Source: Caballeronia concitans (GTDB lineage: Bacteria > Pseudomonadota > Gammaproteobacteria > Burkholderiales > Burkholderiaceae). Taken from it: DNA of 64,000 nt. Positions within the stretch are counted from its first letter, which is position 1. Every line of letters begins with the position of its first letter. Positions 1 through 9,071 of this stretch are shown one piece after another. Made by a program: the position numbers and the translations under genes. The stretch is taken from the NCBI RefSeq assembly GCF_001544615.1, contig NZ_FCNV02000001.1, positions 310,001-374,000 of the forward strand, in the 5' to 3' direction. The notes under the pieces are model-generated. The model saw only the letters and a program-made list of their open reading frames with translations. It did no database searches and was not told the origin of the DNA.

Positions 1-691
1 GCAGGAAGTGCTCGACATTCCGCGTCACGGCGCGATCAACATCCACGCTTCGTTGCTGCCGCGCTGGCGCGGCGCCGCGCCGATCCATCGCGCGATTGAA
101 GCGGGCGACGCCGAAACCGGCATCACGCTGATGCAAATGGACGCGGGCCTCGACACCGGCGCGATGATCCGCGAGGCGCGCACGCCCATCGCTTCCGACG
201 ACACCACCGCCACGCTGCACGACCGTCTCGCGGCAATGGGCGCGGAGTTGATCGTCGGCGCATTGCGGGATCTCGAACGCGACGGCTCGCTTCCGTCGAA
301 ACCGCAGCCCGAGGAAGGCACGACCTACGCCGAGAAGATTGCCAAGCACGAAGCGGCGCTCGACTGGCGGCGGCCGGCGGAGGAACTCGCGCGGCAAGTG
401 CGGGCGTTCGATCCGTTCCCCGGCGCTGTCGGAACCGTCGATCACGCGGCGATCAAGATCTGGGCGGCGCAGCCCGTGAGCGGCGTAACAGGCAAATCCG
501 GCGAACCGGGCGTGATCGCGGAAGTATCGGCGGACGGCATCGTCGTGACGTGCGGCAGCGGCGCGCTCAAGCTCACGCAACTGCAAAAGCCCGGCGGCAA
601 GCGTCTGCCGGTGCGCGAATTCCTCGCGGGCGCGTCGTTGTCGAAAGGCCAGCGCTTCGCCGTTCAGGGTGACGAGCGCGGCCTAGAGTAA
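1..691 (+). CDS. fmt: Methionyl-tRNA formyltransferase, C-terminal part (5' end outside window)
   Basis: Transfers a formyl group from 10-formyltetrahydrofolate to the amino group of Met-tRNA for initiation. The reading frame is open from the first codon of the window, so the N-terminal third is missing here. The visible part starts just before the formyltransferase core motif ([16 protein letters not shown]), which carries the folate and catalytic site region, and continues through the oligonucleotide-binding C-terminal domain, ending with LPVREFLAG-type sequence typical of Fmt. The next gene (a LysE exporter) follows 35 bases later on the same strand. Identification is firm; only the true start is unseen. 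Confidence 0.95.
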   Translation, partial: QEVLDIPRHGAINIHASLLPRWRGAAPIHRAIEAGDAETGITLMQMDAGLDTGAMIREARTPIASDDTTATLHDRLAAMGAELIVGALRDLERDGSLPSKPQPEEGTTYAEKIAKHEAALDWRRPAEELARQVRAFDPFPGAVGTVDHAAIKIWAAQPVSGVTGKSGEPGVIAEVSADGIVVTCGSGALKLTQLQKPGGKRLPVREFLAGASLSKGQRFAVQGDERGLE

Positions 692-726
692 AAAGCATCG
701 CCCATAAAGCCGTCTGGAGGCTTCAC

Positions 727-1365
727 ATGCTCGGCATCACCGGATTCGCGTTCTTCCTCGTTGCCGTCTTTCTGCTCAACGTCACGCCGGGGCCGGATAC
801 CGCGTACATCGTCGGGCGCAGCGTCGCGCAGGGGCGGGGCGCGGGCATCGTCTCGGCGCTCGGCATTTCGGCGGGCTGCGTGGTGCATACGCTCGCGTGC
901 GCGTTCGGCCTGACCGCGATTCTCGCGGCATCCGCCACCGCGTTCACCGTGGTCAAGATCGCGGGCGCAATCTACCTGATCTATCTCGGCGTGCGGCTCA
1001 TCTTCACGAAAGACGCGCCGCCGAGCGACGCGCAGGCCAGCGCCAAATCCGCGCCGAAGTCGCTTCGGCAGCTTTTCACGCAGGGTTTCGTCACGAACGT
1101 GCTGAATCCGAAAGTGGTGCTGTTCTTTGTCTCGTTCTTCCCGCAATTCGTCGCAGCCGACAGCCAGCACAAAACGCTCGCGTTTCTCACGCTCGGCCTC
1201 GTGTTCATCGCGATGAGCACCGTCTGGAACAGCTTTGTCGCGTGGATCGCGGGCAGCGTCACCGCGCGGTTCTCCGGCAAGCCTGGCGTCAAGCGGTGGC
1301 TGGATCGCGGTGTCGGCGGCGCGTTCGTCGGGCTCGGCATCAAACTGGCGACATCGCACAGATAG
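727..1365 (+). CDS. LysE/RhtB family amino-acid exporter
   Basis: A 212-residue inner-membrane protein of the LysE/RhtB family, which exports amino acids such as threonine, homoserine or leucine. It has the family's short length, the N-terminal motif TPGPDTAYIVGRS in the first membrane segment, and about six hydrophobic segments. A GGAGG ribosome site lies 7 bases before the ATG. It sits between fmt and htpX on the same strand; the 117-base gap to htpX suggests that htpX may have its own promoter. The substrate cannot be told from sequence. Confidence 0.9.
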   Translation: MLGITGFAFFLVAVFLLNVTPGPDTAYIVGRSVAQGRGAGIVSALGISAGCVVHTLACAFGLTAILAASATAFTVVKIAGAIYLIYLGVRLIFTKDAPPSDAQASAKSAPKSLRQLFTQGFVTNVLNPKVVLFFVSFFPQFVAADSQHKTLAFLTLGLVFIAMSTVWNSFVAWIAGSVTARFSGKPGVKRWLDRGVGGAFVGLGIKLATSHR

Positions 1366-1481
1366 TTGAATTATTCGCGGATGCCCTTATCTAACATTTT
1401 GCTTACAATGTCCATCCTGACCACGTAGGCCAGGATTACCGCGCAAGTTGCGCAACGTTTTAGGGAGAAGGAGTTCCGCAT

Positions 1482-2336
1482 ATGTTCAACTGGGTCAAAA
1501 CCGCGATGCTGATGGCAGCGATCACGGCCCTCTTCGTCGTGATCGGCGGCATGATCGGCGGGTCGAAGGGCATGATGCTCGCGCTGATCGTCGCGCTCGG
1601 CATGAATTTCTTCTCGTACTGGTTCTCGGACAAGATGGTTCTGCGCATGTACAACGCGCAGGAAGTCGACGAAACCACCGCGCCGCAGTTCTATCGCATG
1701 GTGCGCGAACTCGCCACGCGCGCTCAATTGCCGATGCCGCGCGTCTATCTCATCAACGAAGACGCGCCGAACGCGTTCGCCACGGGCCGCAATCCGGAGC
1801 ACGCGGCGGTGGCGGCGACCACGGGCATTCTGCGCGTGCTGTCCGAGCGCGAAATGCGCGGCGTGATGGCGCACGAACTCGCGCACGTGAAGCATCGCGA
1901 CATTCTCATCTCGACTATTTCCGCGACGATGGCCGGCGCGATCTCCGCGCTCGCGAACTTTGCGATGTTCTTCGGCGGACGCGATGAAGAAGGCCGCCCG
2001 GCTAATCCGATTGCAAGCATCGCGGTGGCGATTCTCGCGCCGATCGCGGGCGCGATGATCCAGATGGCGATTTCGCGGGCGCGTGAATTCGAAGCCGACC
2101 GCGGCGGCGCGCAGATTTCTGGCGATCCGCAGGCGCTCGCGAGCGCGCTGGAGAAGATTCACGCGTACGCGTCGGGCGTGCCGTTCCCGGCGGCGGAAGC
2201 GCATCCGGCGACCGCGCAGATGATGATCATGAATCCGTTGTCGGGCGGGAGCATCGCGAACTGGTTCTCCACGCACCCGGCGACGGAAGAGCGCGTCGCA
2301 CGTTTGATGGAGATGGCGCGCACCGGGCGGATGTAA
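1482..2336 (+). CDS. htpX: Membrane zinc metalloprotease HtpX
   Basis: Inner-membrane M48 protease that degrades misfolded membrane proteins. The 284-residue product has two N-terminal membrane segments, the zinc motif HELAH near residue 131, two more hydrophobic segments, and the third-ligand region EFEADRGG. Length and layout match HtpX. A strong ribosome site (GGAGAAGGAG) precedes the ATG. A perfect 12-bp hairpin with a T run ends the unit 20 bases after the stop, so htpX ends its transcript before rsmB. Confidence 0.95.
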   Translation: MFNWVKTAMLMAAITALFVVIGGMIGGSKGMMLALIVALGMNFFSYWFSDKMVLRMYNAQEVDETTAPQFYRMVRELATRAQLPMPRVYLINEDAPNAFATGRNPEHAAVAATTGILRVLSEREMRGVMAHELAHVKHRDILISTISATMAGAISALANFAMFFGGRDEEGRPANPIASIAVAILAPIAGAMIQMAISRAREFEADRGGAQISGDPQALASALEKIHAYASGVPFPAAEAHPATAQMMIMNPLSGGSIANWFSTHPATEERVARLMEMARTGRM

Positions 2337-2355
2337 GCGCTCGGTGTTCCGCGAG

Positions 2356-2389
2356 AAGCCGCCCCGAGCGATCGGGGCGGCTTTTTTTT
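2356..2389 (+). terminator. Rho-independent terminator after htpX
   Basis: A perfect 12-bp inverted repeat (2356-2367 with 2372-2383, loop GCGA), rich in G and C, runs straight into a T run to 2389. This is a textbook intrinsic terminator for htpX. Confidence 0.92.
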
Positions 2390-2506
2390 CGCTGGCACTC
2401 GATGCCGTCGCGGCGCACGCCGCTTCATGGCGAGGCACCGTTTCGTCGCACGTTACAATCCTCGTTTGTGCAAGCCAAACGCTTGCCGCCGACCGATCCC
2501 ATCCAA

Positions 2507-3979
2507 ATGAACGACAAGCCTTCACGCCGGCACGCCGCCGCGCATCAGCCGTCGCGCGGGCCGTCCCGCATGAGCGCGCTCCATCTCGCGCCGGATTCGC
2601 TCGCGTTCGCGCTCGATGGCGCCGCGCAAGCCGTCGGCGCCGTGCGCGCGGGCTCGGCGTTGCCCGCCGCGATCCAGACGGTCGTGGCCTCGGGCAAGCA
2701 CGCGTCGGCGCGCGGCGCGATTCAGGACATCGCGTATCGCGCGATGCGCCGGCTCGGCATCGCCGATGCGCTCCTGCACAAGCTCGTGCGCAAGGTCCCG
2801 CCGCCGCATGTCGCCAACGTGCTCGCGTGCGCGTTCGCGCTCCTCACCGACGACGAAGCGCACGCCGCCTACGCGCCGTTCACGGTCGTCGATCAGGCCG
2901 TGAACGCGATTGCCGCGCGGCGCGAATTTGCCTTCGCGAAGGGACTCGTGAACGCGGTGCTGCGCAACTTCCTGCGTGAACGCGACGCGCTCATCGCGGA
3001 AGCCGCGACAAGCCCCGTTGCGCGATGGAACTATCCGCAATGGTGGATCGACGCGGTCCAGCGCGCGCAGCCGCAAGCCTGGGAGCGCATTCTGGAAGCG
3101 GGCAACGCGCAAGGCCCGCTCACGCTGCGCGTGAACGCGCGCCATACGAATGTCGCGGCTTACGTGGATCGCCTGAAAGCCGAGCATATCGAGGCCGATG
3201 CCGCCGGCCTGCACGCGGTGCGTCTCAGAACGCCGATGCCCGTCGATCGCATTCCTGGTTTCGCGGAAGGCGAAGTCTCGGTGCAGGACGCGGGCGCGCA
3301 ACTCGCGGCGCAATGGCTCGGCGCGCGCGACGGCATGCGCGTGCTCGATGCGTGCGCCGCGCCCGGCGGCAAGACGGGGCACATTCTCGAACTCGCGGAC
3401 GTGCATCTCGTCGCGCTCGAAAGCGATGCCGACCGCGCGGGCCGCATCGGTCAGAATCTCGAGCGCCTGAAACTTGCAGCGGACGTGCGCGTCGGCGATG
3501 CCGGCGATCCGTCGCCCTGGTTCGACGGCGCGCCCTTCGACCGCATTCTCGCGGACGTGCCGTGCTCGGCGTCGGGCATCGTGCGGCGCCATCCGGACAT
3601 TCGCTGGCTGCGCCGGCCATCGGATATCGCGGCGCTCGTCGTCGAACAAAGACGCATTCTTGAGGCGCTGTGGCCGCTCGTCGCGAAGGGCGGCGAATTG
3701 CTCTACGTGACGTGCTCGATCTTTCCGGAAGAGGGCGAAGAGCAGGCCCGCTGGTTTGGAGCGGCGCATGAAGATGCGGTACGATTGGACGCGCCGGGGC
3801 AACTGCTGCCGACGGCGCCGCGCGCGAGCGCGAGTGCGGTGCAAGAGTCACCGGACGGTACAAATATCGAAGGCCACGGTCCGGACAGTGCTGAGGGCGC
3901 GAGCCCGGCATCGAACCGGAACGCGGACTACATCGCGGACCACGACGGATTCTTCTACGCGCGCTTTCAGAAACGGTGA
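2507..3979 (+). CDS. rsmB: 16S rRNA (cytosine-967-C5) methyltransferase RsmB
   Basis: Methylates C967 of 16S rRNA using S-adenosylmethionine. The N-terminal part is the NusB-like RNA-binding domain; the C-terminal part is the Fmu/NOL1 methylase with the SAM loop DACAAPGGKTG near residue 281, the PC motif (DVPCSASG) near 350 and the catalytic TC motif (YVTCSIF) near 402. The ATG at 2507 gives 490 residues; an in-frame upstream ATG (2402) would add a poorly supported 35 residues, and ATG 2570 is another option. It is longer than E. coli RsmB (429 residues), partly from an N-terminal basic stretch and a low-complexity insert between the TC motif and the conserved end. The stop overlaps the next start. 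Confidence 0.95.
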   Translation: MNDKPSRRHAAAHQPSRGPSRMSALHLAPDSLAFALDGAAQAVGAVRAGSALPAAIQTVVASGKHASARGAIQDIAYRAMRRLGIADALLHKLVRKVPPPHVANVLACAFALLTDDEAHAAYAPFTVVDQAVNAIAARREFAFAKGLVNAVLRNFLRERDALIAEAATSPVARWNYPQWWIDAVQRAQPQAWERILEAGNAQGPLTLRVNARHTNVAAYVDRLKAEHIEADAAGLHAVRLRTPMPVDRIPGFAEGEVSVQDAGAQLAAQWLGARDGMRVLDACAAPGGKTGHILELADVHLVALESDADRAGRIGQNLERLKLAADVRVGDAGDPSPWFDGAPFDRILADVPCSASGIVRRHPDIRWLRRPSDIAALVVEQRRILEALWPLVAKGGELLYVTCSIFPEEGEEQARWFGAAHEDAVRLDAPGQLLPTAPRASASAVQESPDGTNIEGHGPDSAEGASPASNRNADYIADHDGFFYARFQKR

Positions 3980-4572
3980 CGATAAAACGCATTCTTCCGC
4001 TTCGGCTCGCGGCCGTCATCTGGACTGCGCTGGCGCTCTGGCTGAGTTTCGCCGCGGCCCAACCTGCGCTCGCCGAGACGATCTCCGTGCAGCGCGCGTC
4101 GTTGCAGGCGGACAATAACGGCTGGAGCCTCGATGCGCACTTCGACTTCGATCTGAACAGCAGTCTCGAAGAAGCCGTGAACCGCAGCGTGCCGCTCTAC
4201 TTCACCATCGACTTTGCGCTGTCGCGGCCGCGCTGGTATTGGTTCGACGAAGAGCCGGTCAACGTGTCGCAAAGTATCCGCCTCTCGTATCAACCGCTCA
4301 CGAATGAATACCGCGTATCGACGGGCGGCCTGCAGTTGCGTTTTGCATCGCTGAACGAAGCACTTTCCGTCATCAAGCACGTGGCGTCGTGGCATGTCAT
4401 CGACCGGAATCAGGTGCATGGCGGAGAAACGTACAACGCATCGGTGCGCATGCAGCTCGACATCGCGCTGATGCCCAAGCCGTTCCAGATCGACGCGGTC
4501 AACAACCGCGACTGGAACCTTTCATCGGATTGGAAGCGGTTCACTTTTACGGCGGCGGAACGTGCGAAATAG
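3976..4572 (+). CDS. DUF4390 exported protein
   Basis: A 198-residue protein with an N-terminal signal peptide (hydrophobic segment around residues 10-30, then a PALAET cleavage-like site) followed by a mostly beta-rich domain of the DUF4390 family. Function unknown; the family is found in beta-proteobacteria between rsmB and ntrY, suggesting an envelope role linked to the NtrY sensor. It begins with GTG inside a GTGA overlap with the rsmB stop, so it is probably translationally coupled. Confidence 0.82.
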   Translation: MTIKRILPLRLAAVIWTALALWLSFAAAQPALAETISVQRASLQADNNGWSLDAHFDFDLNSSLEEAVNRSVPLYFTIDFALSRPRWYWFDEEPVNVSQSIRLSYQPLTNEYRVSTGGLQLRFASLNEALSVIKHVASWHVIDRNQVHGGETYNASVRMQLDIALMPKPFQIDAVNNRDWNLSSDWKRFTFTAAERAK

Positions 4573-4594
4573 ATTTCGGCGCGGCCGTACGGAC

Positions 4595-7021
4595 ATGAAG
4601 AGTTTTGTCGTTCGGCTGCTGGTTACGACGGTTGCCATCACGGCGGCGGTGCTGCTCGTGATGCTCGCGCTCGCGAGCGCGAATACCGAGTTCTTCGACC
4701 GCTACTACGGCTGGCTGTATGCCGCGAACGTGGCGGTGGCGATCGTCTTCATGCTGATCGTGATCAGCCTCACGCTGATCATCGTGTCGCGCGTGAGGCA
4801 GGGGCGCTTCGGCACGCGGCTATTGGCCAAGCTCGCGCTCATCTTCGCGCTCGTCGGCGTGCTGCCGGGCGCGATCATCTACGTGGTGTCGTATCAGTTC
4901 GTGTCGCGCAGCATCGAATCCTGGTTCGATGTGAACGTCGAAACCGCGCTCACGTCGGGCCTGACGCTCGGGCGCGGCATGCTCGAAACATCGCTCGCCG
5001 ACTTCAAGAATCGCGGCCGCCAGATGAGCGACCAGCTCGCGAGCGCCGATCCGTCGAGCCTCACGTTGACGCTGCTGCGTCTGCGGGATCAATACGGCGT
5101 GCAGGATGCCGTCGTGTTCGAGCGTCCGCGCGATCAGTACAACCGCGAGGACCTGAACGCGGGCGGCGGGTCGCTGCGCGTGCCGGGCTTGCGGACCGTC
5201 GCGCAGGCATCGGGGAATATCTACGCGCTGCTGCCGACCAACGAGCCTTCCAGCGCGATGCTGAAGGCCGCGCAGGATCGTCCGTTCGGCGCGATAGAAG
5301 GCGAGATAGACGGCGATCCGGCATCGAAAGGGCCGAAGGGCGCGCTGCGGCTTCGCGTCATCACGAAGATTCCCGACCCGACCACGACCACCGAATTCCA
5401 GCACGTCGACCGCTTCTTGCAGATCGAGCAGCCCGTGAGTCAGGAACTCGCGCGCAACGCGGACGCCGTGCAGCGCGCGTATCGCGAGTATCAGGAAAAG
5501 CGGCTCGGGCGCACGGGCTTGCGCAAGATGTATATCGGCACGCTGACGCTCGCGCTCTTCCTCGCGACGTTCATCGCGATGATGCTGGCGCTCGCGCTTG
5601 GCAATCAGCTCGCGCGGCCGCTCTTTCTGCTCGCGCAGGGCACGAAGGAAGTGGCCGAAGGCGACTACACGCCCAAGCGCGAGATCAATTCGCGCGATGA
5701 ACTCGGCTTCCTCACGCAGTCCTTCAACGCCATGACGCGGCAGCTATCGGAGGCGCGCGCGGCGGTGGAGAACAACCGCATCGCGCTGGAGCATTCGAAG
5801 GCGTATCTCGAAAGCATCCTCGCGAATCTGACGGCGGGCGTGTTCGTGTTCGATCGTCAATTTCGCCTGACGACGGCGAATCGCGGCGCGGCGCGCATCT
5901 TCCGCCAGCCGTTCGACGCGCTCGTCAATCAGCCGCTGGACAGCATCGACGTGCTCGCGGAGTTCGGCGCGATGGTCAGGAAAGCGTTCGCCGAGCGCGA
6001 CGCGGCGGCGGTCGGGAGCGGCCATCCGGCGGGCGATCGCGGGCACTGGCAGCAACAGGTCGCGGTCACGGTGCCGGGCGAGAACGACCCGCTGACCTTG
6101 CTCGTGCGCGGCACGCAATTGCTGACCGGCGTCGAAAGCGATACTGAAGACACCGAAACGACCGGCTATGTCGTCGTGTTCGACGATATCTCCGACGTGA
6201 TCTCTGCGCAGCGCTCCGTCGCGTGGGGCGAAGTGGCGCGGCGTCTCGCGCACGAGATCAAGAATCCGCTCACGCCCATTCAGCTTTCCGCCGAGCGCCT
6301 GCAGATGAAGCTCGCGGACAAGCTCGCGCCGCAGGACGCCGACGTGCTCAAGCGCGCATCGACGACCATCGTGAATCAGGTGCAGGCGATGAAGCGCATG
6401 GTCGACGATTTCCGCGAATATGCGCGCACGCCGCCCGCGGTGCTCGGGAATCTTCAGTTGAACGATCTCGTCGGCGAGGTGCTGACGCTGTACGGCATCG
6501 AAGAGGGCAAAAGTCCGATCAAGGTCGATCTCGCGAAGCTGCCCGTGATTCGCGGCGACGCGACGCAGATCCGCCAGGTCATCCACAACCTGCTGCAGAA
6601 CGCGCAGGATGCCGTCGCGGATGTGGCCGAGCCGCGCGTCCTGCTCGAAACGAGGACAGTAGAATATGGCGAGCCGGACGCGTCGGGGCACGCACGCGTC
6701 GCGGTGCGGCTCACGGTTTCCGATAACGGCGCGGGCTTTCCGGCGCGCATTCTGTCGCGCGCTTTCGAGCCTTACGTGACCACGAAGGCGAAAGGCACGG
6801 GTCTGGGACTTGCAACGGTGAAGAAGATCGTCGACGAGCACGGTGCGCGCATCGACATTCGCAACCGCTCAAGAACGGCGGACGTCGTGGAAGGCGCGCA
6901 AATCTCGATTCTGTTTCTTCAACTCGCGGAAGACGCCGCCGCCGATGGCGCGACGCCGTCAGCCGCGCCGGCCGCGAAACACGGAACGACAAAAGCAACA
7001 GTGCAGACAAGGGCAGCTTAA
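4595..7021 (+). CDS. ntrY: NtrY-type sensor histidine kinase
   Basis: Membrane sensor kinase of the NtrY family, linked to nitrogen or redox signalling. From this ATG it has 808 residues; a GTG at 4562 overlapping the previous gene is an alternative start. Three closely spaced N-terminal membrane segments are followed by a long periplasmic region, a fourth membrane segment, a HAMP linker, a PAS-like domain, the phosphoacceptor H-box (LAHEIKNPLTPIQLSAERLQ) and an HATPase domain with DNGAGFP and KGTGLGLATVKKI boxes. The C-terminus is a short Ala/Pro/Lys tail. The response-regulator gene starts directly after its stop codon. Confidence 0.93.
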   Translation: MKSFVVRLLVTTVAITAAVLLVMLALASANTEFFDRYYGWLYAANVAVAIVFMLIVISLTLIIVSRVRQGRFGTRLLAKLALIFALVGVLPGAIIYVVSYQFVSRSIESWFDVNVETALTSGLTLGRGMLETSLADFKNRGRQMSDQLASADPSSLTLTLLRLRDQYGVQDAVVFERPRDQYNREDLNAGGGSLRVPGLRTVAQASGNIYALLPTNEPSSAMLKAAQDRPFGAIEGEIDGDPASKGPKGALRLRVITKIPDPTTTTEFQHVDRFLQIEQPVSQELARNADAVQRAYREYQEKRLGRTGLRKMYIGTLTLALFLATFIAMMLALALGNQLARPLFLLAQGTKEVAEGDYTPKREINSRDELGFLTQSFNAMTRQLSEARAAVENNRIALEHSKAYLESILANLTAGVFVFDRQFRLTTANRGAARIFRQPFDALVNQPLDSIDVLAEFGAMVRKAFAERDAAAVGSGHPAGDRGHWQQQVAVTVPGENDPLTLLVRGTQLLTGVESDTEDTETTGYVVVFDDISDVISAQRSVAWGEVARRLAHEIKNPLTPIQLSAERLQMKLADKLAPQDADVLKRASTTIVNQVQAMKRMVDDFREYARTPPAVLGNLQLNDLVGEVLTLYGIEEGKSPIKVDLAKLPVIRGDATQIRQVIHNLLQNAQDAVADVAEPRVLLETRTVEYGEPDASGHARVAVRLTVSDNGAGFPARILSRAFEPYVTTKAKGTGLGLATVKKIVDEHGARIDIRNRSRTADVVEGAQISILFLQLAEDAAADGATPSAAPAAKHGTTKATVQTRAA

Positions 7022-7738
7022 ATGGCAACCATCCTGGTGGTAGACGATGAAATGGGGATCCGGGAACTGCTCTCCGAGATCCTGAGCGACGAGGGACACG
7101 TGGTGGACGTGGCGGAGAACGCGCAGCACGCGCGCGATTACCGCTTGCAGCAGACGCCCGATCTCGTCCTGCTCGACATCTGGATGCCGGACACCGATGG
7201 CGTCACGCTTCTGAAGGAGTGGGCGGCGCAGGGCAAGCTCACGATGCCGGTGATCATGATGTCGGGGCACGCGACCATCGACACGGCGGTCGAGGCGACG
7301 AAGATCGGCGCACTCAACTTCCTCGAAAAGCCGATCGCGCTGCAGAAGCTGCTGAAGGCGGTCGAGCAGGGGCTCGCGCACGGCACGGCGGCGCCGGCTG
7401 TCGTCGCGGCGACGAAGCCTTCGGGGAACGCGGGCGCATCGGGCGTGCCGATCGCGGCTGCGCTGCCGACGGCTTCCGCGCTGAACGCATCGTCCGGCGA
7501 TGCGGGCGCGGGCGGCGCGGCGGCGGGCCAGGCGGCGCAGACGGCATCGATTTCATTCGACATTCCGCTGCGCGATGCCCGCGATGCGTTCGAGCGCGCG
7601 TACTTCGAATATCACCTCGCGCGCGAGAACGGCAGCATGACGCGCGTCGCGGAGAAGACGGGGCTGGAGCGCACGCATTTGTATCGCAAGCTCAAGCAGC
7701 TGGGCGTCGATCTCGGAAAGAACAAGAACGAGGTTTGA
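7022..7738 (+). CDS. ntrX: NtrX-like response regulator lacking the sigma-54 AAA+ domain
   Basis: Partner of the preceding kinase. The 238-residue protein has a receiver domain (residues 1-120: acidic pair VVDDE, phosphoacceptor Asp in LLDIWMPD, conserved Lys in EKPIAL), then about 55 residues of Ala/Gly-rich low complexity, then a Fis-type helix-turn-helix (residues 190-230, TGLERTHLYRKLKQLG). Classical NtrX (about 450 residues) carries a sigma-54-activating ATPase between these parts; it is absent here. The protein should still bind DNA but is not expected to activate sigma-54 promoters. There is no intergenic space after ntrY. Confidence 0.88.
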   Translation: MATILVVDDEMGIRELLSEILSDEGHVVDVAENAQHARDYRLQQTPDLVLLDIWMPDTDGVTLLKEWAAQGKLTMPVIMMSGHATIDTAVEATKIGALNFLEKPIALQKLLKAVEQGLAHGTAAPAVVAATKPSGNAGASGVPIAAALPTASALNASSGDAGAGGAAAGQAAQTASISFDIPLRDARDAFERAYFEYHLARENGSMTRVAEKTGLERTHLYRKLKQLGVDLGKNKNEV

Positions 7739-7790
7739 GCCGCGGTCGCAGTGCATCAGCGATGAAAGCGATAAAAATCCGCAAAAAGGC

Positions 7791-7819
7791 TTGAGCACCG
7801 CACATCGCTCTGCTATAGT
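7791..7819 (+). promoter_or_regulatory. Promoter of tRNA-Phe
   Basis: A -35-like TTGAGC (7791-7796) is separated by 17 bases from a -10 TATAGT (7814-7819), placing the transcription start a few bases before the mature tRNA at 7834. Spacing and position fit a sigma-70 promoter. Confidence 0.8.
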
Positions 7820-7833
7820 TTCACCTCTTCGTT

Positions 7834-7909
7834 GGCCCGGTAGCTCAGTTGGTAGAGCAGCGGATTGAAAATCCGCGTGTCGATGGTTCGATTCCGTCCC
7901 AGGCCACCA
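7834..7909 (+). tRNA. tRNA-Phe (anticodon GAA)
   Basis: A 76-base cloverleaf with encoded CCA. The D-loop GGTAGAG, anticodon stem GCGGA/TCCGC with loop TTGAAAA (anticodon GAA), five-base variable loop and T-loop TTCGATT are all standard. The acceptor stem GGCCCGG pairs with CCAGGCC, which leaves one C.A mismatch at positions 5 and 68; all other stem pairs are Watson-Crick or one T.G wobble in the T stem. It has its own promoter upstream and an intrinsic terminator 9 bases downstream, so it is a single-gene transcription unit. Confidence 0.95.
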
Positions 7910-7917
7910 GAATGCAG

Positions 7918-7950
7918 AAAGCCCGAGAGTTCATCGCTCTCGGGCTTTTT
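7918..7950 (+). terminator. Rho-independent terminator of tRNA-Phe
   Basis: Inverted repeat 7918-7929 with 7937-7948 (core GCCCGAGAG / CTCTCGGGC) ending in a T run, immediately after the tRNA. Confidence 0.9.
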
Positions 7951-8053
7951 CATTTCGGGCGCGGGAAATTCGTTTCGCCGGGAGCGTGGCGTGATCGCGT
8001 GCTGGGCCGCGCATTCGACGCCCGCCGGCAGCTCGGCGCACAACGCCCCGACA

Positions 8054-8115
8054 TGCTAAAATTCGCGCCGAATTAAGGACTTGCCTCGTCCTCGGACCGC
8101 AAGTCCTTTTCTTTT
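8054..8115 (+). promoter_or_regulatory. queC leader: extended -10 plus terminator-like hairpin
   Basis: An extended -10 element, TGCTAAAAT (8054-8062), has no clear -35. About 13 bases later a perfect 10-bp stem AAGGACTTGC / GCAAGTCCTT (8075-8084 with 8099-8108) with a 14-base loop runs into TTTTCTTTT. A transcript from this promoter would end after about 45 bases unless it reads through towards queC, 190 bases on. It could be an attenuator for the queuosine genes, a tiny independent RNA, or just a boundary terminator. It does not match the preQ1 class I consensus I know. The rest of the 7951-8305 gap shows no gene. Confidence 0.45.
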
Positions 8116-8305
8116 CGATGCTCCGAATCGCGCCCGAACGTCGCTCGAACCGATCGGCGAACGGTACGCCGGTCCGCTATCGGGGACATAAAGGGCGCGC
8201 GCGTCCGAGGAAAGCTCGCCGGCCTATACTGGATCGCACATCGCCGCGCCGGTCGCTCCGACCATCCGCGCGGCGCGCGACCCTTTTCATACACGGAGTT
8301 TTACG

Positions 8306-9040
8306 GTGACTCGGATAGACGCGAAGGACAGCGCCCTCGTGCTGTTTTCCGGCGGCCAGGACTCGGCCACGTGCCTCGCATGGGCGCTCGAACGCTACAA
8401 GACGGTCGAGACGCTGGGCTTCGATTACGGCCAGCGACATCGCGTCGAACTGGAATGCCGCAGCGGTTTCCGCTCGGAAGTGGCGAGCAAGTTTCCGCAG
8501 TGGGCAGGCCGCCTCGGCGACGATCACATGATCGACTTGTCCGTGCTCGGCGCGATCAGCGATACCGCGATGACCCGCGACATCGAAATCCAGGCGACGG
8601 CGAACGGCTTGCCGAACACGTTCGTGCCGGGCCGCAATCTGCTGTTCATGACGATCGCGGCGGCGGTCGCGTATCGGCGTGGGCTGAAGGTGCTCGTCGG
8701 CGGCATGTGCGAAACGGACTTTTCCGGGTATCCCGATTGCCGCGACGACACCATGAAGGCGCTGCAAGTCGCGCTGAATCTCGGCATGGAAACGCGCTAT
8801 GCGCTCGAAACGCCGCTCATGTGGCTCGACAAGGCCGACACGTGGCGTCTCGCGGAAACGCTGGGCGGCGAGACGCTCGTCGAACTGATTCGCGTCGAAA
8901 CGCATACGTGCTATGTCGGCGAGCGCTCCGAACTGCACGAATGGGGCTACGGCTGCGGCCAGTGCCCGGCATGCAAACTGCGCAAGCGTGGATACGAGGC
9001 GTATCGCGCGGGCGAGCAAGTCACCACCGAACCGGTCTGA
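8306..9040 (+). CDS. queC: 7-cyano-7-deazaguanine (preQ0) synthase QueC
   Basis: ATP-dependent conversion of 7-carboxy-7-deazaguanine to preQ0 in queuosine synthesis. The 244-residue protein has the PP-loop SGGQDS near residue 14 and the C-terminal zinc cysteine cluster [14 protein letters not shown] together with an upstream Cys in ETHTCYVG. Starts with GTG; the upstream region GGAGTTTTACG gives a ribosome site. First gene of queC-queE-queD, all on the same strand with short gaps. Confidence 0.96.
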   Translation: MTRIDAKDSALVLFSGGQDSATCLAWALERYKTVETLGFDYGQRHRVELECRSGFRSEVASKFPQWAGRLGDDHMIDLSVLGAISDTAMTRDIEIQATANGLPNTFVPGRNLLFMTIAAAVAYRRGLKVLVGGMCETDFSGYPDCRDDTMKALQVALNLGMETRYALETPLMWLDKADTWRLAETLGGETLVELIRVETHTCYVGERSELHEWGYGCGQCPACKLRKRGYEAYRAGEQVTTEPV

Positions 9041-9071
9041 TCCGGCATCAACATAGAGTCACAGAGCAGTC

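Noticed and set aside
664-1359. Minus-strand open frame covering the LysE gene
   Set aside because: Overlaps a well-formed exporter gene with a GGAGG site; its own product is charged low-quality sequence.
8075-8115. preQ1 riboswitch ahead of queC
   Set aside because: The hairpin lacks the A-rich tail and CUA-containing loop of preQ1 class I and is too short for class II; kept only as an uncharacterised leader.
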